From: Pseudoalteromonas piratica | GTDB lineage: Bacteria; Pseudomonadota; Gammaproteobacteria; Enterobacterales; Alteromonadaceae | Reading direction: 5' to 3' | Assembly: GCF_000788395.1 (NCBI RefSeq) | Contig: NZ_CP009889.1 | Location: 124,001 to 188,000 of the forward strand | Length of the DNA: 64,000 bases | Part shown: positions 35,601 through 45,790 of the stretch, piece by piece | Layout: every line of letters begins with the position of its first letter | How positions within the stretch are numbered: position 1 is the first letter of the stretch | Notes under the pieces: model-generated | The model's input: the letters and a program-made list of their open reading frames with translations, nothing else | Databases searched by the model: none | What the model was told of the DNA's origin: nothing | Program-made: the position numbers and the translations under genes

Positions 35601-38600
35601 ATGCTTACAATTTGGTCGGTTAGTGCAATTGCATTTGTTTATTTAGCTGTACTCTTTGCTATAGCTTACTTTAGCGAAAAATACAAAGTGCAGTCGTTTA
35701 AATCATTGGTTTATGGTTTAACGCTAGCGGTTTATTGTACTTCTTGGTCTTTTTATGGCACCACTGCACAGGCCGCAAACAACGGCTGGTGGCTAGCGCC
35801 CACTTATGTGGGGAGTTTGCTTTTATTTATTTTCGGCTGGCAAGTTTATTTAAAGATCAGCGAAATTTGCCAGACACATAAAATCACTTCTATTTCCGAT
35901 TTTATTGCTACCCGCTATGGGCAATCCAGCTCGCTCGCTGGCATTATCACCGCCATATCGGTATTTGCTATTATTCCTTATATTTCGTTGCAATTAAGTG
36001 CTATTAGCCAAAGTACCATGTTGATTGCAGGTGGAAATACAGACGCAGCTCAGTCAATTTTTCAAGACGGTACGTTTTATATAACACTGGTATTGGCCAT
36101 ATTTGCCATTTTATTTGGTGCCAACAAGCTGCGCCCCAATGCCCATAATCTGGGGTTAATGAACTCCATTGCTTTTGAATCACTCCTCAAGTTATTTGCC
36201 TTTTTAGCTATCGGTTTGTATGTCTGTTTCGGTTTATTTGAAAGCCCGAGTGCACTAATGCAAGCAGCAAAAAGTGCTGACTTGCAAAACCAAGTAGCTG
36301 AGCGAGGCAGCGCAAATTATGTCTATATCAGTCATATGATTTTGGGTTTATTGGCCATGCTGTGTTTGCCACGTCAATTCCATGTCAGTTTTGTTGAACG
36401 TGATGAGCAAACCGATATAAAAAAAGCGCGTTGGATTTTTCCGCTTTATTTACTGCTATTAAACGTATGTACATTACCAATTGGCTATGCAGGCTTGTTA
36501 TTACTTGATCAGCAAAGTGTGGCTTTTGATACCTTTGTACTGGCATTGCCGTTGGCATTCGATAATCAGGGCTTAGCGCTCACAGCATATTTAGGCGGCT
36601 TTTCCGCCGCTATTAGTATGGTGATTCTCTCTGCAATTGTGCTTTCTGTGATGATCACTAACGATATTATTAACCCATTACTGCTAACTAAAAGCAAAAC
36701 AAAAAACGCTGAGTCAGGACTTTCGCCCGAAGGCATTTTAATGGCGCGTAAAGTGGTGATTTTAGGTGTGCTGATTGCCAGTTATTTTTGCCATAAGTTA
36801 CTTAGTAGTACCAATAGCTTAGCAAATGTTGGGTTGATGTCTTTCACCCTCGTGGCGCAATTTGCACCTGCGTTGTTGCTCGGTCTAGTTTGGCGAGGAG
36901 CTGCCCGAAAAGCTGCAAAATATGCCATTTTAACAGGCTTCGCAGTATGGGTTTACAGTCTGCTCTTGCCCTCAATTGCAACTAGCTTAAATTGGCAAAT
37001 GTCTTGGTTAACTTTAGGTCCTCTTGGCTTAGGTTTTTTAGCACCAGCAGACTTTTTAGGGCTTGGCCTAGATAGTATTTCGCAAACCTTATTATTATCA
37101 CTCACCTTTAATACCTTAGTGTTTGTCTATATTTCATTAAAGCGAGGTGCAGAAGTTGCAGAACAATTACAAGCTGAGAAGTTTGTGTTTTCTGTGGAGC
37201 AACAACACGCAAATAACATCAAGCATCAACTGAGTGTGGATGAGTTGAGTCGTTTATTGCTGCGGTTTGTTGATGGCACAACTGGCCAGCAAATTATTGA
37301 GTACAACTTCCCAACACAAGGTGCTGATTGGTTAAAACCTGCAGATGCTAAGTTAGAAACTATCGTTGCGCGCGAAATGGCTGCCGTAATTGGTGGTGCT
37401 TCAGCGAATTTGGTACTGACAGCCGCGAAGAATAAACAACACGGACAATTAAGTGAAGTCGCCAATATTGTTGATGAGGCAAGCCAAGTGCTCAAATTCA
37501 ACCGTGACTTACTGCAATCGACCATAGAAAATGTCAATCAGGGGATCAGTGTAGTGGACGGTGACTTAAACTTAGTTGCCTGGAATAGTGTTTACCAAAC
37601 CATGTTTCACTACCCCGAAAATGCACTGTATATTGGCCGACCAATCGCAGATATTATTCGCTTTAATGCTGAGCGAGGCTTATTTAAAACAAACAACATT
37701 GAAAACGAAATCACTAAACGATTAGCGTTTTTAAAAACCGGTAGTGCCTATAAATATCAGCGTGCACATCAAAATGGGCGTGTATTTGAAATGCAAGGCA
37801 ACCCACTGCCAAGCGGCGGCTTTGTTACCACTTTTAGTGATGTCACTGAGTTTGTGAATACACAAGATGCACTGAAAGAAGCTAATACTAATCTTGAGCA
37901 AAAAGTAAATGAGCGAACTCACGCACTAACCCAAGCAAACTTAGATTTAGCAGAAGCAACCGAAAGTAAAACCCGCTTTTTTGCAGCGGCGAGCCATGAT
38001 TTGTTACAGCCGTTTAATGCGGCGAGCTTATTTTGTTCAGTAATGGAAGAGAAGTCACAGGGTTCAGAATATGCTGAGCTTGCCAGTAATATTAAAAATT
38101 CACTTACTTCAGCAGAAGAATTACTAAGTAGTATTTTAGAACTCACGAAACTTGAGTCGGGCAATCTAAAAATAGAGAAAAGCCAATTTTCAATAGCGAA
38201 ATTATTAACACCCCTAAGTGCCGAATTTTCGGCACTAGCTAGTGAAAAAGGCCTTACTTTTAAATCACATTTTGATGAGATAATGGTAAATTGCGACCGT
38301 ACTTTACTGCGAAGAGTGGTTCAAAATTTATTAAGTAATGCGGTGCGTTATACCCAAACTGGAGAAGTGACGCTGAATTGTGAAAAAGCAGGCAAGTACT
38401 TAGTGTTATCTGTGACAGATACGGGCCCAGGTATTGCCAGCGAAGATCAGAGCCTGATTTTCCAAGAATTCAAACAGCTAGATGGACAAGATAAGGCACA
38501 GGGACTTGGCCTAGGTTTAGCCATAACAAAACGTATTTCAGATGCGCTTCAGTTAGCACTTACAGTTCAATCTAAAGTTGGTCATGGATCGCAGTTCTCG

Positions 38601-39041
38601 ATTCAAATGCCAATTGCAGCAGAGGGTGAGCACAATCAGGAGCATACTTCGCTATCACCAAATATTGAGCAATCAGCAAGCTTTAATGGGCTCACTGTAT
38701 GGCTAATTGATAACGATAAGACGGTATTACAAGCTCTAGCAAAACGTTTACAAACCTGGGGCTGTGATGTGAAAACTGCCACAAATAAAAGTCAGCTAGA
38801 AGCACTTAAAGAGAATAAGCCACTACCAATGTTAATTATTGCTGATTACCATTTAGATGACGGTATAACCGGTGTGACGCTTTTGGACGAATGCGGACTG
38901 AGTCATTTACCGTGTATTATTAACACCGCAGAACACGATGAATCGGTGCGTGAATTGATAAGTGATGCGGGGTATCCGCTTCTTTATAAACCGGTAAAAG
39001 CGCCGGCGTTAAAGCGGTTAATTAAAAAGTTATGTGCCTAA
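35601..39041 (+). CDS. crbS: CrbS/MxtR-like symporter-linked hybrid histidine kinase
   Basis: An 1146-residue inner-membrane sensor. Residues about 1-515 form a sodium:solute symporter-like domain with some 13 helices. Then come a linker of STAC type, a PAS domain (about 635-755), a coiled coil, HisKA with phospho-acceptor H799 (AAASHDLLQPFNAA), the ATP-binding domain (NLLSNAVRYTQTG, VTDTGPGIAS, GLGLGLAI) and a receiver with D1082 (IIADYHLDDG). This matches CrbS of Vibrio and MxtR of Pseudomonas, which with the LuxR-type regulator CrbR/ErdR control acetate use through acs. A matching regulator lies at 49689. Signal and targets here are inferred. Confidence 0.9.
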   Translation: MLTIWSVSAIAFVYLAVLFAIAYFSEKYKVQSFKSLVYGLTLAVYCTSWSFYGTTAQAANNGWWLAPTYVGSLLLFIFGWQVYLKISEICQTHKITSISDFIATRYGQSSSLAGIITAISVFAIIPYISLQLSAISQSTMLIAGGNTDAAQSIFQDGTFYITLVLAIFAILFGANKLRPNAHNLGLMNSIAFESLLKLFAFLAIGLYVCFGLFESPSALMQAAKSADLQNQVAERGSANYVYISHMILGLLAMLCLPRQFHVSFVERDEQTDIKKARWIFPLYLLLLNVCTLPIGYAGLLLLDQQSVAFDTFVLALPLAFDNQGLALTAYLGGFSAAISMVILSAIVLSVMITNDIINPLLLTKSKTKNAESGLSPEGILMARKVVILGVLIASYFCHKLLSSTNSLANVGLMSFTLVAQFAPALLLGLVWRGAARKAAKYAILTGFAVWVYSLLLPSIATSLNWQMSWLTLGPLGLGFLAPADFLGLGLDSISQTLLLSLTFNTLVFVYISLKRGAEVAEQLQAEKFVFSVEQQHANNIKHQLSVDELSRLLLRFVDGTTGQQIIEYNFPTQGADWLKPADAKLETIVAREMAAVIGGASANLVLTAAKNKQHGQLSEVANIVDEASQVLKFNRDLLQSTIENVNQGISVVDGDLNLVAWNSVYQTMFHYPENALYIGRPIADIIRFNAERGLFKTNNIENEITKRLAFLKTGSAYKYQRAHQNGRVFEMQGNPLPSGGFVTTFSDVTEFVNTQDALKEANTNLEQKVNERTHALTQANLDLAEATESKTRFFAAASHDLLQPFNAASLFCSVMEEKSQGSEYAELASNIKNSLTSAEELLSSILELTKLESGNLKIEKSQFSIAKLLTPLSAEFSALASEKGLTFKSHFDEIMVNCDRTLLRRVVQNLLSNAVRYTQTGEVTLNCEKAGKYLVLSVTDTGPGIASEDQSLIFQEFKQLDGQDKAQGLGLGLAITKRISDALQLALTVQSKVGHGSQFSIQMPIAAEGEHNQEHTSLSPNIEQSASFNGLTVWLIDNDKTVLQALAKRLQTWGCDVKTATNKSQLEALKENKPLPMLIIADYHLDDGITGVTLLDECGLSHLPCIINTAEHDESVRELISDAGYPLLYKPVKAPALKRLIKKLCA

Positions 39042-39183
39042 TGGTGTCGATGTTGCTATTTGGAGCAACGCCTTTGTGATTTATAAAGCAAAAACACAAC
39101 GCATTTAGGCTCGATATTGTTAAGAGCTAAAGCAACCTTAGGTTTTGAGCTTTAATGCTCCCTTAATGCTCCCAGCTCAATAA

Positions 39184-41181
39184 CTAATATTCGGGTTGTT
39201 TCGTTTTTAGTTTGTATCGTTCAATAAGGTCATCCATATTCATCGAAGACTCTGCAATATGAGAAGCTGCAACCGCTATTTGTTCTGCGCCCACAACGTT
39301 TTCTGAGGCTTTTTGGAATATTTCAAAAATCTTTTCGTTCACTTCATCAATTGCATCACGCTGATGTTGCGTGCTCACTGAAACTTCCCCCATATTAGTT
39401 TCCACTTGCTTCGCTTGCTCAACTATTTCACCCAGTGCCGTTCTTATTTCGTCAGCACGATCCGCTGCTTGCAAAGCATTCTCTTTGCCTTGTGTTATGA
39501 CTCTTGCAGCTTCAATAGAACTCTCTTGCAGTTGTTCGACTAATGCTGAAATTTCTTCCGTTGATTGTTGTGTTCGACTAGCTAAGTTGCGAACTTCGTC
39601 GGCAACAACGGCAAACCCTCTGCCTTGTTCTCCAGCTCGCGCGGCTTCAATAGCCGCATTGAGGGCGAGCAGGTTTGTTTGCTCTGCAATGCCTCGGATT
39701 AGGTCAACCATAGAGGTTATACTGCCTACTTTTTCGTTTAGCTCGTTCACTTTATTGGCTGAAAGTGCCATATCTTCCGACGCTTTTTGAATAACTCCCA
39801 CCGCATCAGTCACAACTTCCTGACCTTTAAAAGAAGCCATGTATACTTGCTTTGCGGACTCTGCACTTTGCGCCATAGAATCAACGATATGTTGAACATT
39901 ATTACCCATTTGTTCAGCTGCTGAGGCGATTGTCTGAACCCCTTCTTGTTGTTCTACTAAATTGGTTTTGCTTTGGCTAATTGCAACAGCAGTTTCATGA
40001 GTTGAAGTGGTAATTTTTCGTGATGCATTGATAAATTCGACTAAATCCGTTTCAAACTGACTCGTTAAAGCGTTGACTCGTGTCGCTGTTACACCTAAGT
40101 CATCGCTGGATAAAATTTCAATTTCGTCAGCAAGATCGCGATGCGTGATAGCCACCTCAATACCTTTTGCAATCGCATTACCTTGTTGATCTCTTAGTTT
40201 TAAAGATAGAAAGATTGCTACCGTTGTTAACGCACCAATAATTAAAATTATTATCTCAATAACTAGTATATTTAATGCATCATGCTGAATTTTGATGGCT
40301 GTGTTATCCACTTGTATCAGCGCTTTTTCTTCAGCTTGCTTAAGTCTGTTAATGCGTTTGGTAGCGGCTGCAAACCATTCAGTTGCGTCTATGTTAAATC
40401 CATTATCTTTACTATCTGCGGCATTTCGAAAAGGTTCTACGCTCTTTAATTCTGGTGAAGAGAGTGCTTGTTCGAAAATGTCACGGATACCTTCGGGCGC
40501 TGAATCGACGGCTTCGAATAAGTAAACCGATTGTTTTGTTTTTAGCTCAACGTATTTGTTGCGAAGTGAAGGGGTAAACGCGTCGTTTGCAAATACATTT
40601 GATAGTACAGCGCGTTCAATACCCGCGGATTCTTTTGCACTTGAAATGTTGTGAATACTATAAAGCTCTGACGAGATAATTTGCTCTTTACTTAGGCGAG
40701 ATGCGACATTAACAATGTGTAACCCCTTAGAGTTAATGTCGGTATAAAATTTAAGTACGTCGGCAAGCGGAATAGATTGTTGTTTAACAGATTGTCTAAC
40801 CTGATTTAGCCGATTAAATTTAAGTAAAAAACCCTCGAGCTCTCGCTGCATTTCGTCGGATAAGGTCCAACTTGATTGTGTGTTTTTTAATTTAGCGAGT
40901 ACTTCATCTGTATTGCGATGTTGAGACGACAGTTCAGACGAAAATTGTTGCCCTTTTGAAGCGAGAAACCCTGCAGAAGTGCCTCGCTCTTTTTGTGTTT
41001 CATGAATCAGAGACAGTACATGATGACTGACAAATGCATTGTATTCACTGTAAAGAGCGTCTTGCATGCGTTTATAAGAAACAGATACATCATAGAAAAC
41101 AACCATTGCGAGTAAAACACACGGTAGCAAAACCACAAATACCACATGTTTAGAGATAAACTTCAAAACTCGATTATGCAT
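39184..41181 (-). CDS. Methyl-accepting chemotaxis protein with NIT sensor domain
   Basis: A 665-residue transmembrane chemoreceptor. First helix at about 10-31, then a long periplasmic domain (about 32-305) with the NIT signature [21 protein letters not shown] domains are linked to nitrate/nitrite sensing. Second helix at about 307-328, a HAMP-like segment, then the signalling domain with [18 protein letters not shown] and [15 protein letters not shown]. Nitrate or nitrite as ligand is inferred from the domain. It is monocistronic and convergent with the kinase gene. Confidence 0.92.
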   Translation of the reverse strand: MHNRVLKFISKHVVFVVLLPCVLLAMVVFYDVSVSYKRMQDALYSEYNAFVSHHVLSLIHETQKERGTSAGFLASKGQQFSSELSSQHRNTDEVLAKLKNTQSSWTLSDEMQRELEGFLLKFNRLNQVRQSVKQQSIPLADVLKFYTDINSKGLHIVNVASRLSKEQIISSELYSIHNISSAKESAGIERAVLSNVFANDAFTPSLRNKYVELKTKQSVYLFEAVDSAPEGIRDIFEQALSSPELKSVEPFRNAADSKDNGFNIDATEWFAAATKRINRLKQAEEKALIQVDNTAIKIQHDALNILVIEIIILIIGALTTVAIFLSLKLRDQQGNAIAKGIEVAITHRDLADEIEILSSDDLGVTATRVNALTSQFETDLVEFINASRKITTSTHETAVAISQSKTNLVEQQEGVQTIASAAEQMGNNVQHIVDSMAQSAESAKQVYMASFKGQEVVTDAVGVIQKASEDMALSANKVNELNEKVGSITSMVDLIRGIAEQTNLLALNAAIEAARAGEQGRGFAVVADEVRNLASRTQQSTEEISALVEQLQESSIEAARVITQGKENALQAADRADEIRTALGEIVEQAKQVETNMGEVSVSTQHQRDAIDEVNEKIFEIFQKASENVVGAEQIAVAASHIAESSMNMDDLIERYKLKTKQPEY

Positions 41182-41408
41182 ACTACTGCGTCTCCAACAA
41201 CGATACTGCTCTATGGGAGTCTTTGATTAATAATGAATTTATTATTAAATTTAATTTTTTTAGCACGCCGAAAGCAGTCTTAACTTTAACAAGACATTAA
41301 CTAATAATAGGTGAAAAATTAAAATTTAAACAATTAGATTCATTTTATTTCGCTATTAATTTCGCACTGTATGGCAGAACAAGTTTCTTGTTCTAAGTAA
41401 ATAATTGC

Positions 41409-41780
41409 TCAGAGCAAACTTGCGATCAAACCATAATGCTTGATTAGTATCATGCCAGATAAAACGAGTGTGATGAGTGCGGGTACTGCATCTTTAAACG
41501 TGTCATATCGAAAGTGAAAATAAAGCGCACCAAGAGATGTAAACGCAATTCCTAATGCGCCTAACACCATGAGTAAATCTAGCTTTAATATGAGTGAGGC
41601 AAGCAATAAAATAGCTGCAGCCATTTCAATCAATCCGACTAAATACATATGGGTACGCGTAAGCCCATACTTTTTAAAAAAGGCTAATTGAGTATTAAAG
41701 ATAAACGGTTGCCAACCCAGCACTTTGATTGAGCTTGCAAATAGAAAAAATAGAAATAGCACGGATGTAATTATAGTCAT
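41409..41780 (-). CDS. DoxX-like membrane protein
   Basis: A 123-residue inner-membrane protein with four hydrophobic helices, of the DoxX-like family. Segments such as ASSIKVLGWQPFIF, YLVGLIEMAAAILLL and ALYFHFRYDTFKDAVPAL are typical, including the conserved histidine and arginine around helix 3. Family members are often redox- or quinone-related, but the role here is unknown. It is divergent from a LysR-type regulator across 110 bases, the usual sign that the regulator controls it. Confidence 0.85.
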   Translation of the reverse strand: MTIITSVLFLFFLFASSIKVLGWQPFIFNTQLAFFKKYGLTRTHMYLVGLIEMAAAILLLASLILKLDLLMVLGALGIAFTSLGALYFHFRYDTFKDAVPALITLVLSGMILIKHYGLIASLL

Positions 41781-41863
41781 ATTGTGACTCCTTAAAGTAA
41801 TTGTTAGCGCTATTTAAGCATTCCTGTTTTTACTCATAAATGCCTATATAATGATTTATAGTA

Positions 41864-41878
41864 TTCCCAATTGGAATG
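41864..41878. promoter_or_regulatory. Candidate LysR operator
   Basis: ATTCC and GGAAT flank a CAATT core, forming a nearly perfect palindrome 13 bases before the LysR gene start and upstream of the divergent DoxX-like gene. It fits the T-N11-A form of LysR binding sites. Binding is inferred. Confidence 0.5.
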
Positions 41879-41890
41879 TATGGGTAGAAG

Positions 41891-42769
41891 ATGGATAAAC
41901 TCGAATGTATTAATTTATTTTGCGTGGTGGCAAGGCTTAATAGTTTCACAGCCGCAGCCAATGAGCTTAATGTGACGCAAAGTGCAGTGAGCAAAAAGAT
42001 TGCGTGGTTAGAGCACAAGTTGGGCTTTAACTTATTTGAAAGAAGTGCACGAAAAATAAACTTAACGGATGCAGGAAAATCTTATTTAGCATTTTGTGTG
42101 CAATTAGTTGAGCAAATTAATGTCACCGAACAAACGTTAAAGGGTGAACAGGCAAAGGTTTCGGGAAGATTAAAAATATCCGCTCCATCAGCGTTTGCAA
42201 CGAACATGCTTTCACAGCCCGTGGCAGAGTTTTTATCACAACATCCTGAGGTTAAGTTAGAAGTCTCTGTAAATGATCAGCAAGTGGACTTATATAAAGA
42301 CGATATTGATATTGCACTTAGAGCCGCACATTTACCTGATTCAGGGCTGAAAGCAAAAAGAATATTGGATCACGAGTTGTGTTATTTTGCTGCGCCTGAT
42401 TACTTGGAACATAATGGCCATCCTTCAGCGCTTTCAGATTTGGCGCACCATCAATGTATTACTTACTCGCTTAGTCGGCCATCGAATGTGTGGTTTATTA
42501 ATCAGCAAAAGCATTCGGTTTTAGAGTTTATTAAAAGTGATAGCCCAGAATTTATTGTGAAAATGGCTCTGATGGGCTGTGGAATTGCGGGAATGCCTAA
42601 ATGGATGGTTCAAGATAAGTTGAATGAAGGTGCATTGGTAGAGCTATTTACTGATTGTGAAAAGGCTTCTCTCCCGATGTATGCAGTATATAAAAATGCA
42701 GACTATATCCCGTTTAAAATCCGCGCTTTTGTGGATTACTTATCGCGTTATTTTACTGAGCAGGTCTGA
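41891..42769 (+). CDS. LysR-family transcriptional regulator
   Basis: A 292-residue regulator. The N-terminal winged helix-turn-helix (residues about 3-60) reads CINLFCVVARLNSFTAAANE and VTQSAVSKKIAWLEHKLG. The effector-binding periplasmic-binding-like domain (about 88-290) begins VSGRLKISAPSAFATN, which is the pattern of the AaeR/DsdC-like subgroup common in proteobacteria. It is divergent from the DoxX-like gene, its most likely target. Between the two genes, ATTCCCAATTGGAAT at 41864-41878 is a good inverted repeat of the T-N11-A kind bound by LysR proteins. Confidence 0.92.
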   Translation: MDKLECINLFCVVARLNSFTAAANELNVTQSAVSKKIAWLEHKLGFNLFERSARKINLTDAGKSYLAFCVQLVEQINVTEQTLKGEQAKVSGRLKISAPSAFATNMLSQPVAEFLSQHPEVKLEVSVNDQQVDLYKDDIDIALRAAHLPDSGLKAKRILDHELCYFAAPDYLEHNGHPSALSDLAHHQCITYSLSRPSNVWFINQQKHSVLEFIKSDSPEFIVKMALMGCGIAGMPKWMVQDKLNEGALVELFTDCEKASLPMYAVYKNADYIPFKIRAFVDYLSRYFTEQV

Positions 42770-42955
42770 ACCCTGTTGTGCAAGCTAAGTGAGGGGGCAT
42801 TTACGACACGGCTTTAATTCATCAACATGTTTTGTTTGCTCAAACGGCTTGGCTGGCGTAGTCTTAATGAAAGTGTTGATAATTTAGTCAGAAATCATAG
42901 TTGATACAATTTAAATCACTCTGTTAGAGCTTTCACTACTCAATTGGCTGTACTT

Positions 42956-44197
42956 ATGACGAAACCTGTAACCCAGTTTATTGCACGACAAGCCATTCTT
43001 GATGCATCGAAGCAAATCTTTGCTTATGAGTTGCTGTATCGAGATTCAGACAATAATGCTTTTCCTGTTGGTGTGACCGATGAGCAAGCAACGGGACGAA
43101 TGTTTTTTAACTCACTGATTTTAGTTGGTAAAGATAAGTTAGTTGCTAACCATTGTGCATTTATCAACTTATCTGACACTACGTTGTTACAGGAAATTCC
43201 GCGTTTACTCAAACCCGATAACTTGGTGCTTGAAATTGTTGAACGCTCTCAGAACATTGAGGAATTACTGGCGATTGTAAAAACGCTCAGAAAACAAAAT
43301 TACAAATTTGCGCTTGATGATTACGACAAAGATCCAAGATGGGAGCCTTTGTTACCTTACATGTCTTACGTTAAATTAGAGCTTGAGCACCCGATTTTAA
43401 AAACCACCACCTTAGCTAAGAAGCTAAAGCGTTTGTACCCCAAACTTAAAATTGTTGTTGAACGAATAGAAACCTACGAAGACTTTAACTACTTACAACA
43501 AGCAGGCGTTGATTTGTTTCAAGGCTACTTTTTTGCCAAACCCGAAATGCTAACCCATGGCAATGTTGAACCATCAAAGCTGGTGGTATTTGATTTATTA
43601 AAATCGACCACTCGACCTAACCTCAATTTCAAAGAGATCGAAAGCAAGATTGCCAAAGACTTAAGTCTGACTGCGCGCGTGCTAAAACTGGTTAATGCCC
43701 ATTCCGGCCTTGATAAGCAAGAAATGAAGTCAATTTCGCAGGCTGTGGTGTATTTGGGAGAAGATACCCTTAGGCAGTTTATACGGGTATTAGCACTCAG
43801 TGACTTGGGGGTTGATAAGCCTTCAGAGTTGACCAAATTTGGCCTAATGCGCGCCCAGTTTATGTCGCTATTTCTAGCACCGGGCGGTAAAGAGATGGCC
43901 GAGCAGGGGTACCTGATTGGTTTAATGTCTATTTTAGGCGCTGTATTAGATATGGATCTTAATACCGTTATTAGTGAGTTTTCATTGGATAGTAATTCAA
44001 GCGGGGCACTATTAAATTATGACGGTCTTCTCGGTGGCGCATTAAAAATCGCGATGGCGATTGAAGAAAATAATTGGCAAGCCGCCGAATCCATTTTAGC
44101 AGAAGTAAGACCTGCAACACCCATCTCGAGCATTTTTGAATTGGCAGAGCAAAGCCGCACGTATGCAGATGATGTGTTTGCAGTTGTATCTGGGTAA
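42956..44197 (+). CDS. EAL-HDOD signalling protein (CdgJ-like)
   Basis: A 413-residue cytoplasmic protein with an EAL-type domain (about 5-200) and a HDOD domain (about 205-395), the plan of CdgJ in Vibrio. The EAL motif reads FAYELLYRDSD rather than EALLR, and the later motifs read INLSD, LEIVERS, LDDYDKDPRW and VVERIET. Most metal-binding acidic residues are kept but DDFG has become DDYD, so phosphodiesterase activity is possible but not certain. HDOD domains lack the HD catalytic pair and mediate protein contacts. The frame opens at a TTG (42944); the ATG at 42956 is preferred. Confidence 0.9.
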   Translation: MTKPVTQFIARQAILDASKQIFAYELLYRDSDNNAFPVGVTDEQATGRMFFNSLILVGKDKLVANHCAFINLSDTTLLQEIPRLLKPDNLVLEIVERSQNIEELLAIVKTLRKQNYKFALDDYDKDPRWEPLLPYMSYVKLELEHPILKTTTLAKKLKRLYPKLKIVVERIETYEDFNYLQQAGVDLFQGYFFAKPEMLTHGNVEPSKLVVFDLLKSTTRPNLNFKEIESKIAKDLSLTARVLKLVNAHSGLDKQEMKSISQAVVYLGEDTLRQFIRVLALSDLGVDKPSELTKFGLMRAQFMSLFLAPGGKEMAEQGYLIGLMSILGAVLDMDLNTVISEFSLDSNSSGALLNYDGLLGGALKIAMAIEENNWQAAESILAEVRPATPISSIFELAEQSRTYADDVFAVVSG

Positions 44198-44349
44198 GAA
44201 GGCTTAGAATTCGCGCCATAAAACGTTAAAGAATCGGTTTTAAACTGCTCAAGTGGAATAAAGGCCGCTTTTCCACCCCATTTAATTTTTGATATAGCAT
44301 TTAGCCATATTTGTCTTTGCTTCTAACATCTTACAAAGATTAGAAGCAA

Positions 44350-44513
44350 TCATAACGCGGTTTCGTTGTAACTTGATCTGAGTTTAGCAGTGACCGATGG
44401 AACCAAGCCTTATGGATAAATTATTACTCAAGGCTACTTTATGCTAGTTACCTTAAGGCAGCTAAATGACAAATACTTGAGGTCGATTGCAGCGCCTTAT
44501 TATGCCGTTATTC
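44350..44513 (-). other. attC-like site of cassette 1 (DinB-like gene)
   Basis: On the minus strand it starts with GAATAACGGC, which contains the DinB-like gene's TAA stop, and ends at CGCGTTATGA. At 164 bases it is longer than the others, and the pairing of its ends is weaker. It forms the near boundary of the cassette cluster. Confidence 0.4.
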
Positions 44514-45035
44514 ACTGGGTATAAGCGCCAATAGATCAGTTTCACCAACATCAATGCCAGATTGAAAAAGAATTGTAGTTACTTGCCCTCTATGATGCGT
44601 TTGATGATTAAATAAGTGCTGGATAATAAAGCCAAGATTTTTTGTAAACTTATTGCCTTTGGTATTGATGTAGTCTAACTCGCTCAAGATTGATTCTTCC
44701 GAAATCTCATTAATGAAATTAATTATGGCTTCATCAATAACTTTTCTAGATTGAGCCAAAGACTCTAAATCTGGATGAACAATCTCACTCAAAGAAACCG
44801 GATCAGCAAATTTCTTCATCAGTTTAAGCGATTCAAAACTATCTGGGTGATTAGATATGCGTTTAAGCCAAATAATGTCACCGACCAAAATATGATTAAG
44901 GGTACCAATAATTGAACTGAAATAGGCTCCCTTATCTTTCGATAGGTCTTCGGGGTCGAGCTTATTGGCAGAATCATAGATTTTTTGATTGATCCACAAA
45001 TTATAGTTGGCTAATAACTCAAAGTTTGATTTCAC
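44508..45035 (-). CDS. DinB-family protein (cassette 1)
   Basis: A 175-residue four-helix protein of the DinB/YfiT fold. The metal-binding histidines are visible in GTLNHILVGDIIWLKR and in FNHQTHHRGQVTTIL. DinB relatives include thiol-dependent S-transferases; the role here is unknown. The frame extends further upstream, but that part would lie inside the neighbouring attC site. The GTG at 45035 is preceded by GGAGAG and starts VKSNFELLANYNLWINQ, the normal N-terminus of the fold. The stop codon sits inside the first core of its attC site. Confidence 0.85.
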   Translation of the reverse strand: MKSNFELLANYNLWINQKIYDSANKLDPEDLSKDKGAYFSSIIGTLNHILVGDIIWLKRISNHPDSFESLKLMKKFADPVSLSEIVHPDLESLAQSRKVIDEAIINFINEISEESILSELDYINTKGNKFTKNLGFIIQHLFNHQTHHRGQVTTILFQSGIDVGETDLLALIPSE

Positions 45036-45064
45036 TAAATATACTCTCCAAGGGCATAAAGCCC

Positions 45065-45140
45065 GCATAACTAGCTAATAAAGCTTGGCTAAAATTAGCA
45101 ACCAAGAAGCACAGCCAAGCGTTTTGATATGGGTATTACA
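45065..45140 (-). other. attC-like site of cassette 2
   Basis: On the minus strand it runs from the TAATACCC at the end of the frameshifted gene to TAGTTATGC. The middle reads CAAAACGCTTGGCTGTGC and GCTAATTTTAGCCAAGC, closely matching the attC at 46190. The outer core near the stop codon is degenerate. Confidence 0.6.
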
Positions 45141-45677
45141 TCACAGCCGAGCTAAGAGCAATTTGATAGCTACCAGTTGTTTGATAAGTTGCGCTAAGAA
45201 TAATATTAACTTTCTTACCCTCTTTTGATTGCCCTGTTACATTGAATGATTTTAGTTCAGTTTTTCCAGCAAAATTGGGGACTTTGCTAGGTGAAAAAGA
45301 CCAACCAACGTTTTTATTTATTCTGGCAAGGTTAACATTAACCTCTGAAATGAATTTGCCTGCATTGGCTTTTTTGACAAAAACAGTACAGACTCCATTT
45401 TTTGAAAAGTAATTGCATATTGACCATTTGGTGCTGTGAAAGACCATGCTTTCCCTTTATTGCCATTTAAAAATTGATCTGCGAATTTGGGGGTTAATTG
45501 ATTGATCCCTTTTTTTTGGAACAGATTGGATAAAGTTCTTTCATCTCCAGCATGTCTAACGCATGTTGCAAATGAAAAATTAGCTGCAAATTTTTCAATT
45601 GAAGCATAAGCTGGTTTGATAAAAGTTAAAGTGGTTAACATTAAAACGGATAACAGAGGTAACTGGGTTAACTTCAT
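45136..45677 (-). pseudogene. Secreted protein gene with frameshift (cassette 2)
   Basis: Two overlapping frames together encode one protein of about 180 residues: signal peptide (ending in KPAYA), then SIEKFAANFSFATCVRHAGD, FTAPNGQYAITFQK, then in the next frame NGVCTVFVKKANAGKF and finally SYQIALSSAVM. The frames meet at a run of six A residues (45398-45403 on the minus strand). One extra A would restore a single ORF. It is either a true frameshift mutation, a slippage-prone or phase-variable site, or a sequencing error. AAGGAA lies upstream of the ATG. Function is unknown. Confidence 0.75.
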
Positions 45678-45700
45678 TGTTGGTCGATTCCTTGATTTAC

Positions 45701-45787
45701 ATATAACGCTTTGCTAAGCGGTGAGCGTTAGCGAGTCCAGTGGAGGCCGTCTTTTGGCCGGAACGATGCTTGAGCAACTTGTTAGAA
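45701..45787 (-). other. attC-like site of cassette 3
   Basis: On the minus strand it begins TTCTAACAAGTTGCTCAAGC and ends CGCTTAGCAAAGCGTTATAT. The two ends pair over some 17 positions with a few unpaired bases, the standard attC form, and the middle contains a further CCGGCCAAAAGACGGCC hairpin. It is the clearest site by its outer cores. Confidence 0.75.
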
Positions 45788-45790
45788 GTT

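Noticed and set aside
39051..39075. GTTGCT...AGCAAC hairpin as terminator of the kinase gene
   Set aside because: Short stem and no clear T-run directly after it.
39152..39173. Tandem TTAATGCTCCC repeat after the CrbS-like gene
   Set aside because: Only two short copies between convergent genes, with no further structure I could support.
45136..45447. Two separate genes in cassette 2
   Set aside because: The downstream frame lacks a sensible start, and both halves join into one protein with a single added base.
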